Source: Nitrosomonas nitrosa
GTDB lineage: Bacteria > Pseudomonadota > Gammaproteobacteria > Burkholderiales > Nitrosomonadaceae
Direction: 5' to 3'
Assembly (NCBI RefSeq): GCF_003051105.1
Contig: NZ_QAOO01000007.1
Coordinates: forward strand, 1-64,000
DNA length: 64,000 bases
Shown here: positions 56,518 through 64,000 of the stretch, piece after piece
How the letters are laid out: the number at the start of each line of letters is the position of its first letter
Numbering within the stretch: position 1 is the first letter of the stretch
Position numbers and translations under genes: made by a program
The notes under the pieces: generated by a model
Seen by the model: only the letters and a program-made list of their open reading frames with translations
Database searches by the model: none
Told to the model about the DNA's origin: nothing

Positions 56518-56946
56518 TCTCACGCTTTCGGGTGGATAAGTTCGCTTGTCCACCCTTTCTCTTTTCCATTTGTCCCCCATTCCTTTGCGCCCAAGCTTCC
56601 ACCCTAGGCCACATCACCGAATTTTTCCTCTGAACCCATCACAAATTAAGCGAATAGCATGCAGCGCCCGCCTTGCAGAAACTTGAACTTAATTTCAACA
56701 CAAAGACTCAGTTTACAGGGTAGGTACTGATCGATAAGTGCGCCTTTTGTTCAAAGGGTACATCAAAAAAACCATATATCGATATCGTTAAATGCTTCGT
56801 AACTCACAAAGTTTATTTCTTACATACCGGTTTGATAAAACATATTCTGTTCCCGCTTCATCTTATTTAAGACGCAGAATTCCTAAAGGGATTCTTAATG
56901 CATACCGTTATATTTTTGTTACAACTTACCCATAGAGGAGAGTTTC
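56518..56946. other. Intergenic region; no gene seen
   Basis: After the terminator at 56528, AT-rich sequence leads to the lipoprotein gene. An imperfect palindrome near 56877-56897 (AGAATTCC TAAA GGGATTCT) is the only other structure noted. Confidence 0.5.
56528..56566 (+). terminator. Rho-independent terminator after the CADD-type gene
   Basis: Perfect 7-bp stem GGGTGGA / TCCACCC at 56530-56555, followed by TTTCTCTTTT. Confidence 0.8.
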
Positions 56947-57342
56947 ATGAATAAAACAACAATTGGAATCATGTTAATCACGAGCCTATTGGTGTCTGCT
57001 TGCGCTTCACAAACCCGATGGACGCCGACTGTTGATACTTACAACAATCCCAATGCCTACCGGCTCAACCAAGACTTATACGAATGCGATCAGATCGCCC
57101 GACGCTCTTCGGGCGGCACAGCTAAAGAAACAGCGGTTGGTGCTGGTGTTGGTGCCGCAGTCGGCGCGGCAGGCGGCGCAATCGTGGGCGCTTTCACCGG
57201 TGATCCGGGGAAAGGAGCCGCCATCGGCGCAGCGGCAGGGGGGTTCGGTGGCGGCGCCAAACAAGGATTTGAAGCAGAAGAAGCTTTCAAGATGGCTTAC
57301 CGGACTTGCTTACGTAACCGCGGACACAATGTCGTGAATTGA
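56947..57342 (+). CDS. Glycine-zipper lipoprotein
   Basis: 131 residues. A lipobox (LLVSAC) near residue 19 marks lipid attachment. The middle (about 60-105) is a glycine-zipper region of the GxxxG type (GAGVGAAVGAAGGAIVG, then GAAIGAAAGG) that can insert in membranes as two helices. Two cysteines at YECDQIA and YRTCLRNRGH flank it and may form a disulfide. It resembles OmpA-like/SlyB-type 'glycine zipper 2TM' lipoproteins of the outer membrane. Ribosome-binding site GAGGAG 7 bp upstream. Confidence 0.88.
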   Translation: MNKTTIGIMLITSLLVSACASQTRWTPTVDTYNNPNAYRLNQDLYECDQIARRSSGGTAKETAVGAGVGAAVGAAGGAIVGAFTGDPGKGAAIGAAAGGFGGGAKQGFEAEEAFKMAYRTCLRNRGHNVVN

Positions 57343-57409
57343 TGGTTAAACAAGACAATCTTGACATACCGAGCAATTAATCCATTTGATCAATCCTCCC
57401 TATCATCTC

Positions 57410-57453
57410 AGCTCCTTTCTCGCCTGTCAGCAGAAGGGAGCTAATTATTTTTT
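57410..57453 (+). terminator. Rho-independent terminator after the glycine-zipper gene
   Basis: Stem AGCTCCTTTCT / AGAAGGGAGCT (one G-U pair) is followed by AATTATTTTTTT. Confidence 0.8.
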
Positions 57454-57596
57454 TCCAATTCCCTCTCTCCTCTCCAGGATTCTGCCGAATCAGCAATTAA
57501 CCGCTATACTGTTAACCCATCAATAAGGCACGATTTTCCAATGTAACCGCTGTTGCAATTAACAAATAGTTCATTCCCTAAAAGGAGCGCCTGATC

Positions 57597-58691
57597 ATGT
57601 CGATATTGGCAGATTATGTCACCCAGGTTGAGCGGTACGAGCCTCATTTAACCCATTTGACCGAACGTACGCTTAGGGCAGATACGCCCCAAATCTATTT
57701 TTTCACCAGCTCCGATGGCGTTTCGCTCCGCCTCAAGCGTTACCGAGGGGGAAACAAGGGGCCTGTCATCCTCTCGCATTGCATCGGCGTCTCTTCGCTC
57801 ATGTACTCATTGACGACCATCGAAACCAATCTGCTCGAATACTTGTTTGAACGGAGTTATGACGTTTGGCTGCTGGATCATCGTTTGAGTATCGAACTGC
57901 CAGCCTCTGGCCAGCTTTCCACTATGGACGATGTCGCTTTGAAAGATTACCCGGCGGCGGTGCGGAAGGTATGTGAATTAACAGGTAGATCATCCGTGCA
58001 GATAGTGGGTCATGGGGTCGGCGCATCGACACTCACCATGGCCTTATTGGGGGGATTGCAACAAGTCAGCGCAGCCGTTTGCTCGCAAGTATCGACTCAC
58101 TTATACTCGCTGCCCATCAATGAATTCAAGGCACGCATGTTCATGCCTCGAATTCTGCAACTGCTCGGTAAACACTGGCTGACGGCTTACACCGATATTC
58201 ATGCGGGTATTTCGACGCGGCTGTACGATGCCGCTTTGATGCTCCATCCCATACCCCGGCATGAACGCTGTGCCAACGCAGTTTGCCATCGTATTACCAC
58301 ATTGTTTGGCGAATTATATGAACATACCCAACTCAATCAAGCCACCCATGACACCCTCGCCCGCTTGTTTGGACGGGTCAACATAGCCGCCATGAAACAG
58401 CTCACATCGATTCTCCTGCAACAGCATTTAATCGATGCGCGAGGAAAAGATACCTATCTCCCCCATCTCGATCGACTAAAACTACCCATGACATTCCTAT
58501 CTGGCGGAAGAAACGACTGTGTATTGCCCAAGAGCACACAAAAAACATTCGATTTATTGGTTGATGCGAATGGTGCACAGTTTTACAAACGTTTCGAATT
58601 GACCCATTATGGCCATGTAGATTGCATCATCGGTCAAAATGCCGCCCAAGATGTATACCCCCTTATCCTGGATCGTTTGGAAACGGCATAA
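57597..58691 (+). CDS. Alpha/beta-hydrolase-fold protein lacking the nucleophile
   Basis: 364 residues, no signal peptide. The fold is clear from GPVILSHCIGVSSLMYSL (oxyanion region), YDVWLLDHRLS and the elbow VQIVGHGVGASTLTMALLGG, then late FLSGGRNDCVLP (acid) and THYGHVDCIIGQNA (His). Its relatives are hydrolase domains linked to GMC oxidoreductases/cholesterol oxidases, which have GHCxG at the elbow. Here the nucleophile is Gly (GHGVG, near nucleotide 58010), so ordinary hydrolysis is unlikely. No GMC oxidoreductase gene is adjacent. It may bind a lipid without cutting it. Confidence 0.8.
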   Translation: MSILADYVTQVERYEPHLTHLTERTLRADTPQIYFFTSSDGVSLRLKRYRGGNKGPVILSHCIGVSSLMYSLTTIETNLLEYLFERSYDVWLLDHRLSIELPASGQLSTMDDVALKDYPAAVRKVCELTGRSSVQIVGHGVGASTLTMALLGGLQQVSAAVCSQVSTHLYSLPINEFKARMFMPRILQLLGKHWLTAYTDIHAGISTRLYDAALMLHPIPRHERCANAVCHRITTLFGELYEHTQLNQATHDTLARLFGRVNIAAMKQLTSILLQQHLIDARGKDTYLPHLDRLKLPMTFLSGGRNDCVLPKSTQKTFDLLVDANGAQFYKRFELTHYGHVDCIIGQNAAQDVYPLILDRLETA

Positions 58692-58853
58692 AGCTAGCCA
58701 GACGCTTACTTACAGTTGGTCAGAAATTTTGCTGTGAATAATCGATAGTATTGTTAATATAGCCTAGGTAATGGAATGGACGCCCACTACCCACTACGGC
58801 ACTCTCAATAGCGTGCCAATGTTACCCTGCCGAAGGGTTGTGATAGGTAGATT

Positions 58854-59696
58854 ATGGTCAGACCGCTGAGACTAGAATTTCCAGGTGCGCTTTATTATGT
58901 CACCTCCAGAGGAGACAAGTATGATATTTATCTGGATGAGGACGATCGAAGAGCCTGGCTTGAAGTTCTTGACCAGGTCTGCCATCGTTTCAAATGGATT
59001 ATCTTCGCCTACTGCCAGATGGACCGTGACTTCCATTTACTGGTAGAAACGATGGATTGCAATTTGGCAAAAGGCATGCGCCAGTTGAATGGCGTCTATA
59101 CACAATACTTCAATCTGCGCCATAACAAAACAGGCCCACTCTACCGTGGCCGATACAAGGCCATTCTGGTGCAAAAGAAGCGCTATCTGCTAGCCGTAAC
59201 GCGCCATATCGCCCTACTCCCGCTCTACCGCGATATGACAACCACCTTGGAGAACTGGCCCTGGAGTAGCTACCCTGCGACCATAGACACAGTAAAAGCA
59301 CCGCAATGGCTGGCACGGAAAAAACTACTCAACAAATTTGCCAAGAAGCGTAAAAAAGCGATCCAAGCCTACCGTCAATTCATCATGGAAGGAAAAGGAT
59401 TGCCCAGCCCACTCGAACAAACCCAGCATCAAATCTTGCTCGGAGACGACGATTTTGTCGCACGTTACCAGCAAGGTATTCATTCTGAATTCCCGCTTGA
59501 ACGGGCTGAATCCTCCGACAAAGCCAATATTCTGCCACTGCACAGCTATCAACAACGTTACCCGAACAAAAAAGAAGCAATGGCAAGGGCTTATTTATCG
59601 GGAGCGTATACCATGGCTCAAATTGGCGATCATTTCGGGGTAAACTATATGACAGTTAGCCGGGCTGTCCGACAATTCGAGAAAAAAGACGATTAA
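58854..59696 (+). CDS. RAYT-like (Y1 transposase family) protein with altered HUH motif
   Basis: 280 residues. It has the REP-associated tyrosine transposase pattern RPLRLEFPGALYYVTSRGD at the start, then KGMRQLNGVYTQYFN and LYRGRYKAILVQKKRYLLAV. In normal members the active site has H-hydrophobic-H (NHVHLL). Here it reads DRDFHLL, so the first His is Asp59 (D59-F60-H61). The usual RYI-LNP tail is RHIALLP. Tyr112 may be the catalytic tyrosine. The C-terminal 100 residues add a helix-turn-helix (MAQIGDHFGVNYMTVSRAVRQFE). It may be inactive for cutting and used as a DNA-binding protein. No clear REP sequences flank it. Confidence 0.85.
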   Translation: MVRPLRLEFPGALYYVTSRGDKYDIYLDEDDRRAWLEVLDQVCHRFKWIIFAYCQMDRDFHLLVETMDCNLAKGMRQLNGVYTQYFNLRHNKTGPLYRGRYKAILVQKKRYLLAVTRHIALLPLYRDMTTTLENWPWSSYPATIDTVKAPQWLARKKLLNKFAKKRKKAIQAYRQFIMEGKGLPSPLEQTQHQILLGDDDFVARYQQGIHSEFPLERAESSDKANILPLHSYQQRYPNKKEAMARAYLSGAYTMAQIGDHFGVNYMTVSRAVRQFEKKDD

Positions 59697-59999
59697 CTGC
59701 ATGCCCTTCATAATCGCTCTAAAATGCCGTATAGATTTAACCCGCACTAAGAAAAAAAGCGGAGCTGGGTTAACGCAAAATACGCTAAAGCGGCAAAAAT
59801 TTTGATGCTAATCATGACGTCATCCGTCAATGGTAAAAACCTTGGTATATTACGCGTTTGCACACTTTATATTGCTCGAGAAATCATGTAGCATCTCGAG
59901 GTTGTCGCTGATTTTTCTTAGGTATAGGCTTGGATGACAACGACTTATGCTGAAAATTCCGGGTTTTGTCTTAATCATATAAACAGTAAGGAGCTAAAG
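59697..59999. other. Intergenic region; weak inverted repeat only
   Basis: A short inverted repeat TAACCC ... GGGTTA (about 59737-59772) lies after the RAYT-like gene. No gene is supported. The lipoprotein ribosome-binding site AAGGAG precedes 60000. Confidence 0.4.
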
Positions 60000-60287
60000 A
60001 TGAATGAAAAAATGAAATATGTATTTACTGTAGTGGCAATTAGCGCTTCCGTAGCACTCTCAGGTTGTGCGTCCACAGGACAACTCGATGAGTTGAGATC
60101 TCAAGTCAATGCTGTCAAAGCAGATGCGGATGCTGCAAAAGCTGATGCGGCTGCTGCAAGAGCGACAGCAAATGAAGCAAAGGATATCGCGAATAGAGCG
60201 CTCAGCACGGCTAATGAAGCCAATGCGCGCTCAATCGAAACTGAAACTAAAATCGATCGCATGTTCAAACGAGCCATGCATAAATAA
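60000..60287 (+). CDS. Braun-type (Lpp/OprI-like) alanine-zipper lipoprotein
   Basis: 95 residues. The lipobox LSGC places the lipidated Cys at residue 23. The mature part is one coiled coil with an alanine-rich heptad pattern (ADADAAKADAAAARATANEA, then RALSTANEANARS). The C terminus ends RAMHK with a terminal lysine. In Lpp the C-terminal Lys is the residue linked to peptidoglycan, so this protein probably ties the outer membrane to the wall. The convergent neighbour is an L,D-transpeptidase, the enzyme class that makes this bond. Start chosen at 60000 with AAGGAG upstream. Confidence 0.85.
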   Translation: MNEKMKYVFTVVAISASVALSGCASTGQLDELRSQVNAVKADADAAKADAAAARATANEAKDIANRALSTANEANARSIETETKIDRMFKRAMHK

Positions 60288-60303
60288 AATCTGCCAGTTC
60301 AAT

Positions 60304-60329
60304 AAAAAAGCCCCGCAAGGGGCTTTTTT
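60304..60329. terminator. Bidirectional terminator between lipoprotein and L,D-transpeptidase genes
   Basis: AAAAAGCCCC-GCAA-GGGGCTTTTT is symmetric with A- and T-runs, so it can stop transcription from both convergent genes. Confidence 0.9.
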
Positions 60330-60337
60330 ATTGGCAG

Positions 60338-61282
60338 CTACTTCGAAATCATTACGGGGTAGCCGCTCTTCTGAAATACCGCCAGTTCGAGCATTTGCTC
60401 ATCGAGCACGATATTCTTTCTTGCAGAGTTTGCTTTCTTGTCGTTATTACTTTTCTCCAGAAAGCGATCGATCTCTTCTCTCACCTTCTGCATGTAATCC
60501 GCATATTGCTCTTCGTCTTCTTCAAGCGGCGGATGCAATTCTATAAACAGTGAGTCGGCCAACCATCCTAGCTTAATTGGTTGGTTGATAAGCTGGACGG
60601 GTGTTCCGACCGGTACCCGATCAAACAGGCTTTCGATATCTTCAGGGTACATGCGCAAGCAGCCGTGGGTCACGCGCATGCCAATACCGTAGGGCTTATC
60701 CGTTCCATGAATCAAATAACCTGCAGTCCCTAGGTACAGGGCATGGCGGCCCAATGGATTATTCGGGCCGGGGGGCACATAATCCGGCAATGGCGGATTG
60801 CCCGCTGCGATCGCTTCCATCTTGATCGATTGTGGGGGTATCCAGGGCGGATCCTTCTGCTTTCTAACAACCGTTGTTTTACCGAGCGGAGTTCGCCAGT
60901 CCATCCGTCCTATACTGATAGGGTAAGTAATGACTGTCGGTTTTTTTCCTTTCTCGGGTTTAGGAAAATAATAAAGCCGCATCTCAGGCAGATTGATGAC
61001 CAGGCCATTTCGTTCGGCTTGGGGAATGATATATCGGCTAGGAATCACTACATCCGCGCCATCCGGGGGAAGCCAGCGGTCTATAAGCGGATTGGCCCAA
61101 AGCATTTCATCCTGTCCGATGCTGTACCTGCGTGCAATGTCAAGCAGCGTTTCATCACGACTTGCTGGAATGACTTGCAGCTGCCCAAAAATATCAATAT
61201 CGGCTGGAGGCAAGATCCAGCTCGCAGCCTGTCCCCATGGCGTTGCCAACAAGGTTGCTAGCAATAGAAAAAATTTACGCAT
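60338..61282 (-). CDS. L,D-transpeptidase (ErfK/YbiS type) with LysM-like domain
   Basis: About 314 residues from the ATG at 61282, where a signal peptide begins (MRKFFLLLATLLATPWGQA); an ATG at 61300 is also possible. A LysM-like segment is present at about 35-85 (PASRDETLLDIARRYSIGQDEMLWANP). The YkuD catalytic domain has YLIHGTDKPYGIG and the active-site motif THGCLRMYPEDI with catalytic Cys near 208. Homologues ErfK, YbiS and YcfS attach Braun lipoprotein to peptidoglycan. The convergent lipoprotein at 60000-60287 with a terminal Lys is the likely substrate. Confidence 0.92.
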   Translation of the reverse strand: MRKFFLLLATLLATPWGQAASWILPPADIDIFGQLQVIPASRDETLLDIARRYSIGQDEMLWANPLIDRWLPPDGADVVIPSRYIIPQAERNGLVINLPEMRLYYFPKPEKGKKPTVITYPISIGRMDWRTPLGKTTVVRKQKDPPWIPPQSIKMEAIAAGNPPLPDYVPPGPNNPLGRHALYLGTAGYLIHGTDKPYGIGMRVTHGCLRMYPEDIESLFDRVPVGTPVQLINQPIKLGWLADSLFIELHPPLEEDEEQYADYMQKVREEIDRFLEKSNNDKKANSARKNIVLDEQMLELAVFQKSGYPVMISK

Positions 61283-61456
61283 CACCTCGCTCATCCTCAA
61301 TAAATATATTCATCTCTTTCATCATATGAAAATTATCTAAAATTTGTCTGTTCAAACCAATAACGGCAGTTTCCAGTCCTAACTATAGCAGATAGCGAAA
61401 ATCCCGAATAAAATCAGAAAGCAAAATATTGACCGCTTTTCAACGATCATGGTTTC

Positions 61457-62581
61457 TTATCGATGCGCTGCAACCCACGCCTGCCCCAATGAAATCGCGC
61501 TATCGCTTGGGAGAAGCTGTTGTGCGGATAATACGCTGAGATTCATACCAGTCAGATGATGAATCAATAGCCGCGAAAGAAGCCCATTATGGAAACAACC
61601 TCCTCCGAATGCGATCGACCTGCAATGGCGCTCGCGAGCTGATAAGGCCGCCCACTCAGCCAACCCAGCTGCAAGCGTCGCATGAAATACGGCGGCACCT
61701 CGTGAAATATGACCGCATTGCATGAGCCATGCAAGCAAAGGAGAAAAATCCAGCGTATTATCGGGAGTTATTTGATAGCCACGTGCGAGTGGGGTTACGC
61801 AACCATGAGATTCCGCCAATGCCTGCAACTGGATTGCCGCTTGCGCTTCATGAGACTGAATTTCATTCACGCCCAGCAAACCGGCTGCAGCGTCGAATAG
61901 CCGGCCCATGCTGGAAGTCAGCGGGCAATTCAGGTTGCGTTGCAGCATCGACACAACCGTTTTTGCCGCTAGCTGATTTGGAAAGCGCGATGAAATCTCA
62001 TTTGCATAACCTAGCTGAAATAATACCGCCGCTGCCATGCGCCAGGGTTCCTGCGCCGCGCGATCCCCCCCGGGCATCGGAAGTTGCGCCAAATGGCCGA
62101 GACGCACAAAATCGCCTCCCTCGACATACAGCAATTCACCCCCCCATGGTGTCCCGTCCAATCCCAACCCTACGCCGTCCAATGCCAGACCGATTACTGG
62201 CTGATTGATTCCATGCTCGGCGCAAATGGCAGCGATATGCGCATGATGATGCTGAATGGCCATCGCAGGCACACCTCGCTTTTCTGCATAGGCAAGCGCA
62301 AATTGCGTGCTGTAAAAATCAGGATGGAGATCATGCGCGACGATTTCTGGTTCCACTCCGAGTATTTGGCACATCCGGAACGCAGTCTCCTCCATCCGAA
62401 TACGTGCCTGAGGGGTATCGAGATCACCTATCAACGGTGAAATGTAGGCTTGCCGATGCCGTGTGACGCAGAGCGTGTTTTTCAACCAGGCGCCGCACGC
62501 AAGCACAGAAGGCACGTCAATCGGAAAAGTAATCGATTGATATATCCCATCCTTACTGGAAAAAAGTGCGTTACTCGCCAT
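61457..62581 (-). CDS. hypF: HypF Kae1-like carbamoyltransferase domain only
   Basis: 374 residues. HypF proteins normally have about 750-800 residues: acylphosphatase, zinc fingers, YrdC and a Kae1-like domain. Only the Kae1-like part is present: [33 protein letters not shown] with its metal-binding histidines, [33 protein letters not shown] and [17 protein letters not shown]. It starts within hypB (11-bp overlap), so the arrangement looks genuine rather than a truncation. HypF makes the CN ligand precursor of [NiFe] hydrogenases from carbamoyl phosphate. The missing N-terminal activities must come from another gene. Confidence 0.88.
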   Translation of the reverse strand: MASNALFSSKDGIYQSITFPIDVPSVLACGAWLKNTLCVTRHRQAYISPLIGDLDTPQARIRMEETAFRMCQILGVEPEIVAHDLHPDFYSTQFALAYAEKRGVPAMAIQHHHAHIAAICAEHGINQPVIGLALDGVGLGLDGTPWGGELLYVEGGDFVRLGHLAQLPMPGGDRAAQEPWRMAAAVLFQLGYANEISSRFPNQLAAKTVVSMLQRNLNCPLTSSMGRLFDAAAGLLGVNEIQSHEAQAAIQLQALAESHGCVTPLARGYQITPDNTLDFSPLLAWLMQCGHISRGAAVFHATLAAGLAEWAALSARERHCRSIAFGGGCFHNGLLSRLLIHHLTGMNLSVLSAQQLLPSDSAISLGQAWVAAHR

Positions 62582-63488
62582 GAGGCGGCCAATCCTTCAG
62601 CTTCGACTTGGCTGCTTGCATACGTCGGTGACCCGCTTCGATCCACGCAAGCCATGCGGGCATACCCTCGCCTGTGACGGCCGAAAGCTGAATGACTTGC
62701 AGAGTGGGGTTGATCCGATGCGCATAGTCAATCGCTAACTCCAGATCGTAGGCCAGATAGGGCATCAGATCACATTTATTAAGTATCATGAGGTCGGCCG
62801 CACGAAACATATCCGGATATTTGAGCGGCTTGTCTTCGCCTTCGGTGATTGAAAGCACTACGACTTTGTGTGCCTCACCCAAATCAAAGCTAGCGGGGCA
62901 GACCAGATTACCGACATTCTCGATAAACAACAGGCTGCTCTCTTGCGGATTCAGTTGTTGCAACGCACGACCGACCATATCGGCATCCAGGTGACACCCT
63001 TTACCTGTATTGATCTGCAACGCCCGAGCGCCCGTAGCGCGAATACGGAGCGCATCATTTTCTGTTTGCTGGTCGCCTTCGATCACGTAGATGGGTTGGA
63101 CTGCTGGTAAAGCGGCAATGGTTTGAACCAATAAGGTCGTCTTGCCCGAACCCGGGCTAGAGACGAGATTGAGCGCAAAAATACCATGCTCAGTCAAGTA
63201 GCGTCGATTTGCATCGGCATAATGATTATTTTTGGCAAGGATATCCCGTTCAATTTTGACTATGCGTGACTGGCGCATGCCGGGCACGTGTGTCTCTGCA
63301 ACCCCCGAGCCGAAATCGATCAAGTCATGAGAATGAATGGGATGATTTGCGGATGCTGTCGAGCGTGCATCCGCAGTTTGATTGGCAGTTGCCCGATAAG
63401 GGGTCGTACCTTCTAGTTTGTGGCGTGGCTGCCGTCGTTTTCCACCAATGCGCATCACACCGCTACGACAACCGCAGGTCGTACACAT
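62571..63488 (-). CDS. hypB: Hydrogenase nickel-incorporation GTPase HypB
   Basis: 305 residues. The N-terminal CTTCGC motif (metal-binding CxxCGC) is followed by a His-containing linker (NHPIHSHD). The GTPase part has Walker [10 protein letters not shown] at 110-118, the [13 protein letters not shown] segment, [17 protein letters not shown] with the nickel-site Cys, and NKCDL. HypB with HypA loads nickel into [NiFe] hydrogenase. hypA ends 14 bp upstream; hypF begins within the last codons. Confidence 0.95.
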   Translation of the reverse strand: MCTTCGCRSGVMRIGGKRRQPRHKLEGTTPYRATANQTADARSTASANHPIHSHDLIDFGSGVAETHVPGMRQSRIVKIERDILAKNNHYADANRRYLTEHGIFALNLVSSPGSGKTTLLVQTIAALPAVQPIYVIEGDQQTENDALRIRATGARALQINTGKGCHLDADMVGRALQQLNPQESSLLFIENVGNLVCPASFDLGEAHKVVVLSITEGEDKPLKYPDMFRAADLMILNKCDLMPYLAYDLELAIDYAHRINPTLQVIQLSAVTGEGMPAWLAWIEAGHRRMQAAKSKLKDWPPHGE

Positions 63489-63502
63489 CAGAGTGGCTCC
63501 TT

Positions 63503-63844
63503 TTATTCCACTTCAAGTTCTTTGACACGTAAATCATCACCGGACAATACCACTAACCCATAGCGACCGCATCGAAAACAAACATCATGCAGTGTCGTCA
63601 TAGGCACCTCTTGCGCACACGAATGACACCAGCCTAGGCCGGAGATTTCCAGGATTTCCAGCCGAGCCTGCTGAGCGATGCTATCACGCGTTAGGATGTC
63701 GAAGCAAAAACGGAAAGCAGCTTGTTCCACGCAGGCTAGCTGGCCGATTTCCAACCACACTGTCTTGACACGGGCAAATGACTGCCGAAGCGCAGCTTCT
63801 TGGATAATCTGCATGACTTCCTCAGCTAAGGACATTTCATGCAT
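63503..63844 (-). CDS. hypA: Hydrogenase nickel-incorporation protein HypA
   Basis: 113 residues from the ATG at 63844, giving the canonical MHEMSL start, whose His2 is the nickel ligand; the ATG at 63871 would add nine residues and is unlikely. The zinc site is formed by WCHSC and CFRCG (two CxxC pairs). It delivers nickel together with HypB. It is the first gene of the visible hyp cluster; hydrogenase structural genes are not in the window. Confidence 0.95.
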   Translation of the reverse strand: MHEMSLAEEVMQIIQEAALRQSFARVKTVWLEIGQLACVEQAAFRFCFDILTRDSIAQQARLEILEISGLGWCHSCAQEVPMTTLHDVCFRCGRYGLVVLSGDDLRVKELEVE

Positions 63845-64000
63845 TGCTAACGGGCTCGCTAGTTGGTCCAAAGATGAAACAGGCTGCCGATTAAGATATA
63901 TGCAGCCTGTTCAGTTTTTTCCTCTAGCGAACCTGCTGCAATCTCAAAACTTAGCGATTTTTAGCAAAATCCACCAACTTCTGGAAACTAAACAAATAGT

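Noticed and set aside
59737..59772. Possible REP-type hairpin near the RAYT-like gene
   Set aside because: Only six base pairs with a long loop, no second copy in the window, and no GTAG/GAGG-type head.

Overview
The window looks like a chromosomal segment of a betaproteobacterium, most likely an ammonia oxidiser of the Nitrosomonas lineage. This is inferred from gene content: a CADD-type p-aminobenzoate synthase in place of the usual PABA route, an ISL3-family insertion sequence, many Fur-type sites beside TonB-dependent receptors, NnrS, and a hyp cluster. No rRNA or tRNA gene and no CRISPR array was seen.

Layout. 1-0.6 kb: edge-truncated ISL3 transposase. 0.8-9.2 kb (visibly AT-rich): a vanillyl-alcohol-oxidase-type flavoprotein, two FtsX-like ABC permeases (the second interrupted by an ochre codon), a beta-barrel protein, a LolD-like ATPase, a LolA-like periplasmic protein and an exosortase-associated/FeeM-like acyltransferase. 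Together they suggest synthesis and envelope export of an acylated molecule. 9.2-38 kb: an iron-linked accessory region. It holds an STN-containing catecholate-type TonB receptor, an internally duplicated exported protein of unknown function, a small RTX protein divergent from a LicD-cytidylyltransferase fusion across a Fur-like box, and a 3,296-residue RTX adhesin with 16 tandem ~125-residue repeats. Then come a tail-collar protein, a Sel1 protein, a PhoX-type phosphatase, a Fur-box-preceded 40-codon ORF with a DUF2325 protein, CorA, and a PiuB-like protein with a second TonB receptor. A perfect Fur palindrome near 38.55 kb has no obvious gene next to it.

38.6-46.3 kb: a small exported helical protein, a GlxA-type regulator with a tandem-nitrilase protein (apparently more GC-rich, possibly acquired), a frameshifted Uma2 pseudogene, an LprI-like protein with a GH24 lysozyme, two PsiE-family proteins and a GNAT. 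46.3-57.3 kb: more conserved chromosome with HPP, NnrS, PHP phosphoesterase, YciO, M50 protease, TrpS, ScpA, ScpB, then decayed type I restriction genes interrupted by a MITE-like element, SuhB, TrmJ, the CADD-type enzyme and a glycine-zipper lipoprotein. 57.6-64 kb: an alpha/beta hydrolase relative lacking its nucleophile, a RAYT-like protein with an altered HUH motif, a Braun-type lipoprotein facing an L,D-transpeptidase, and hypA-hypB-hypF(C-terminal domain only) for [NiFe] hydrogenase maturation.

The strongest leads are the Fur-linked 40-codon ORF/DUF2325 unit, the duplicated Fur-linked exported protein, the LicD-cytidylyltransferase fusion beside RTX proteins, the orphan Fur palindrome, the acyltransferase/Lol-like export locus with its nonsense permease, the MITE in a dead restriction locus, and the standalone HypF Kae1 domain. 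All identifications come from reading the sequence; no database search was run.
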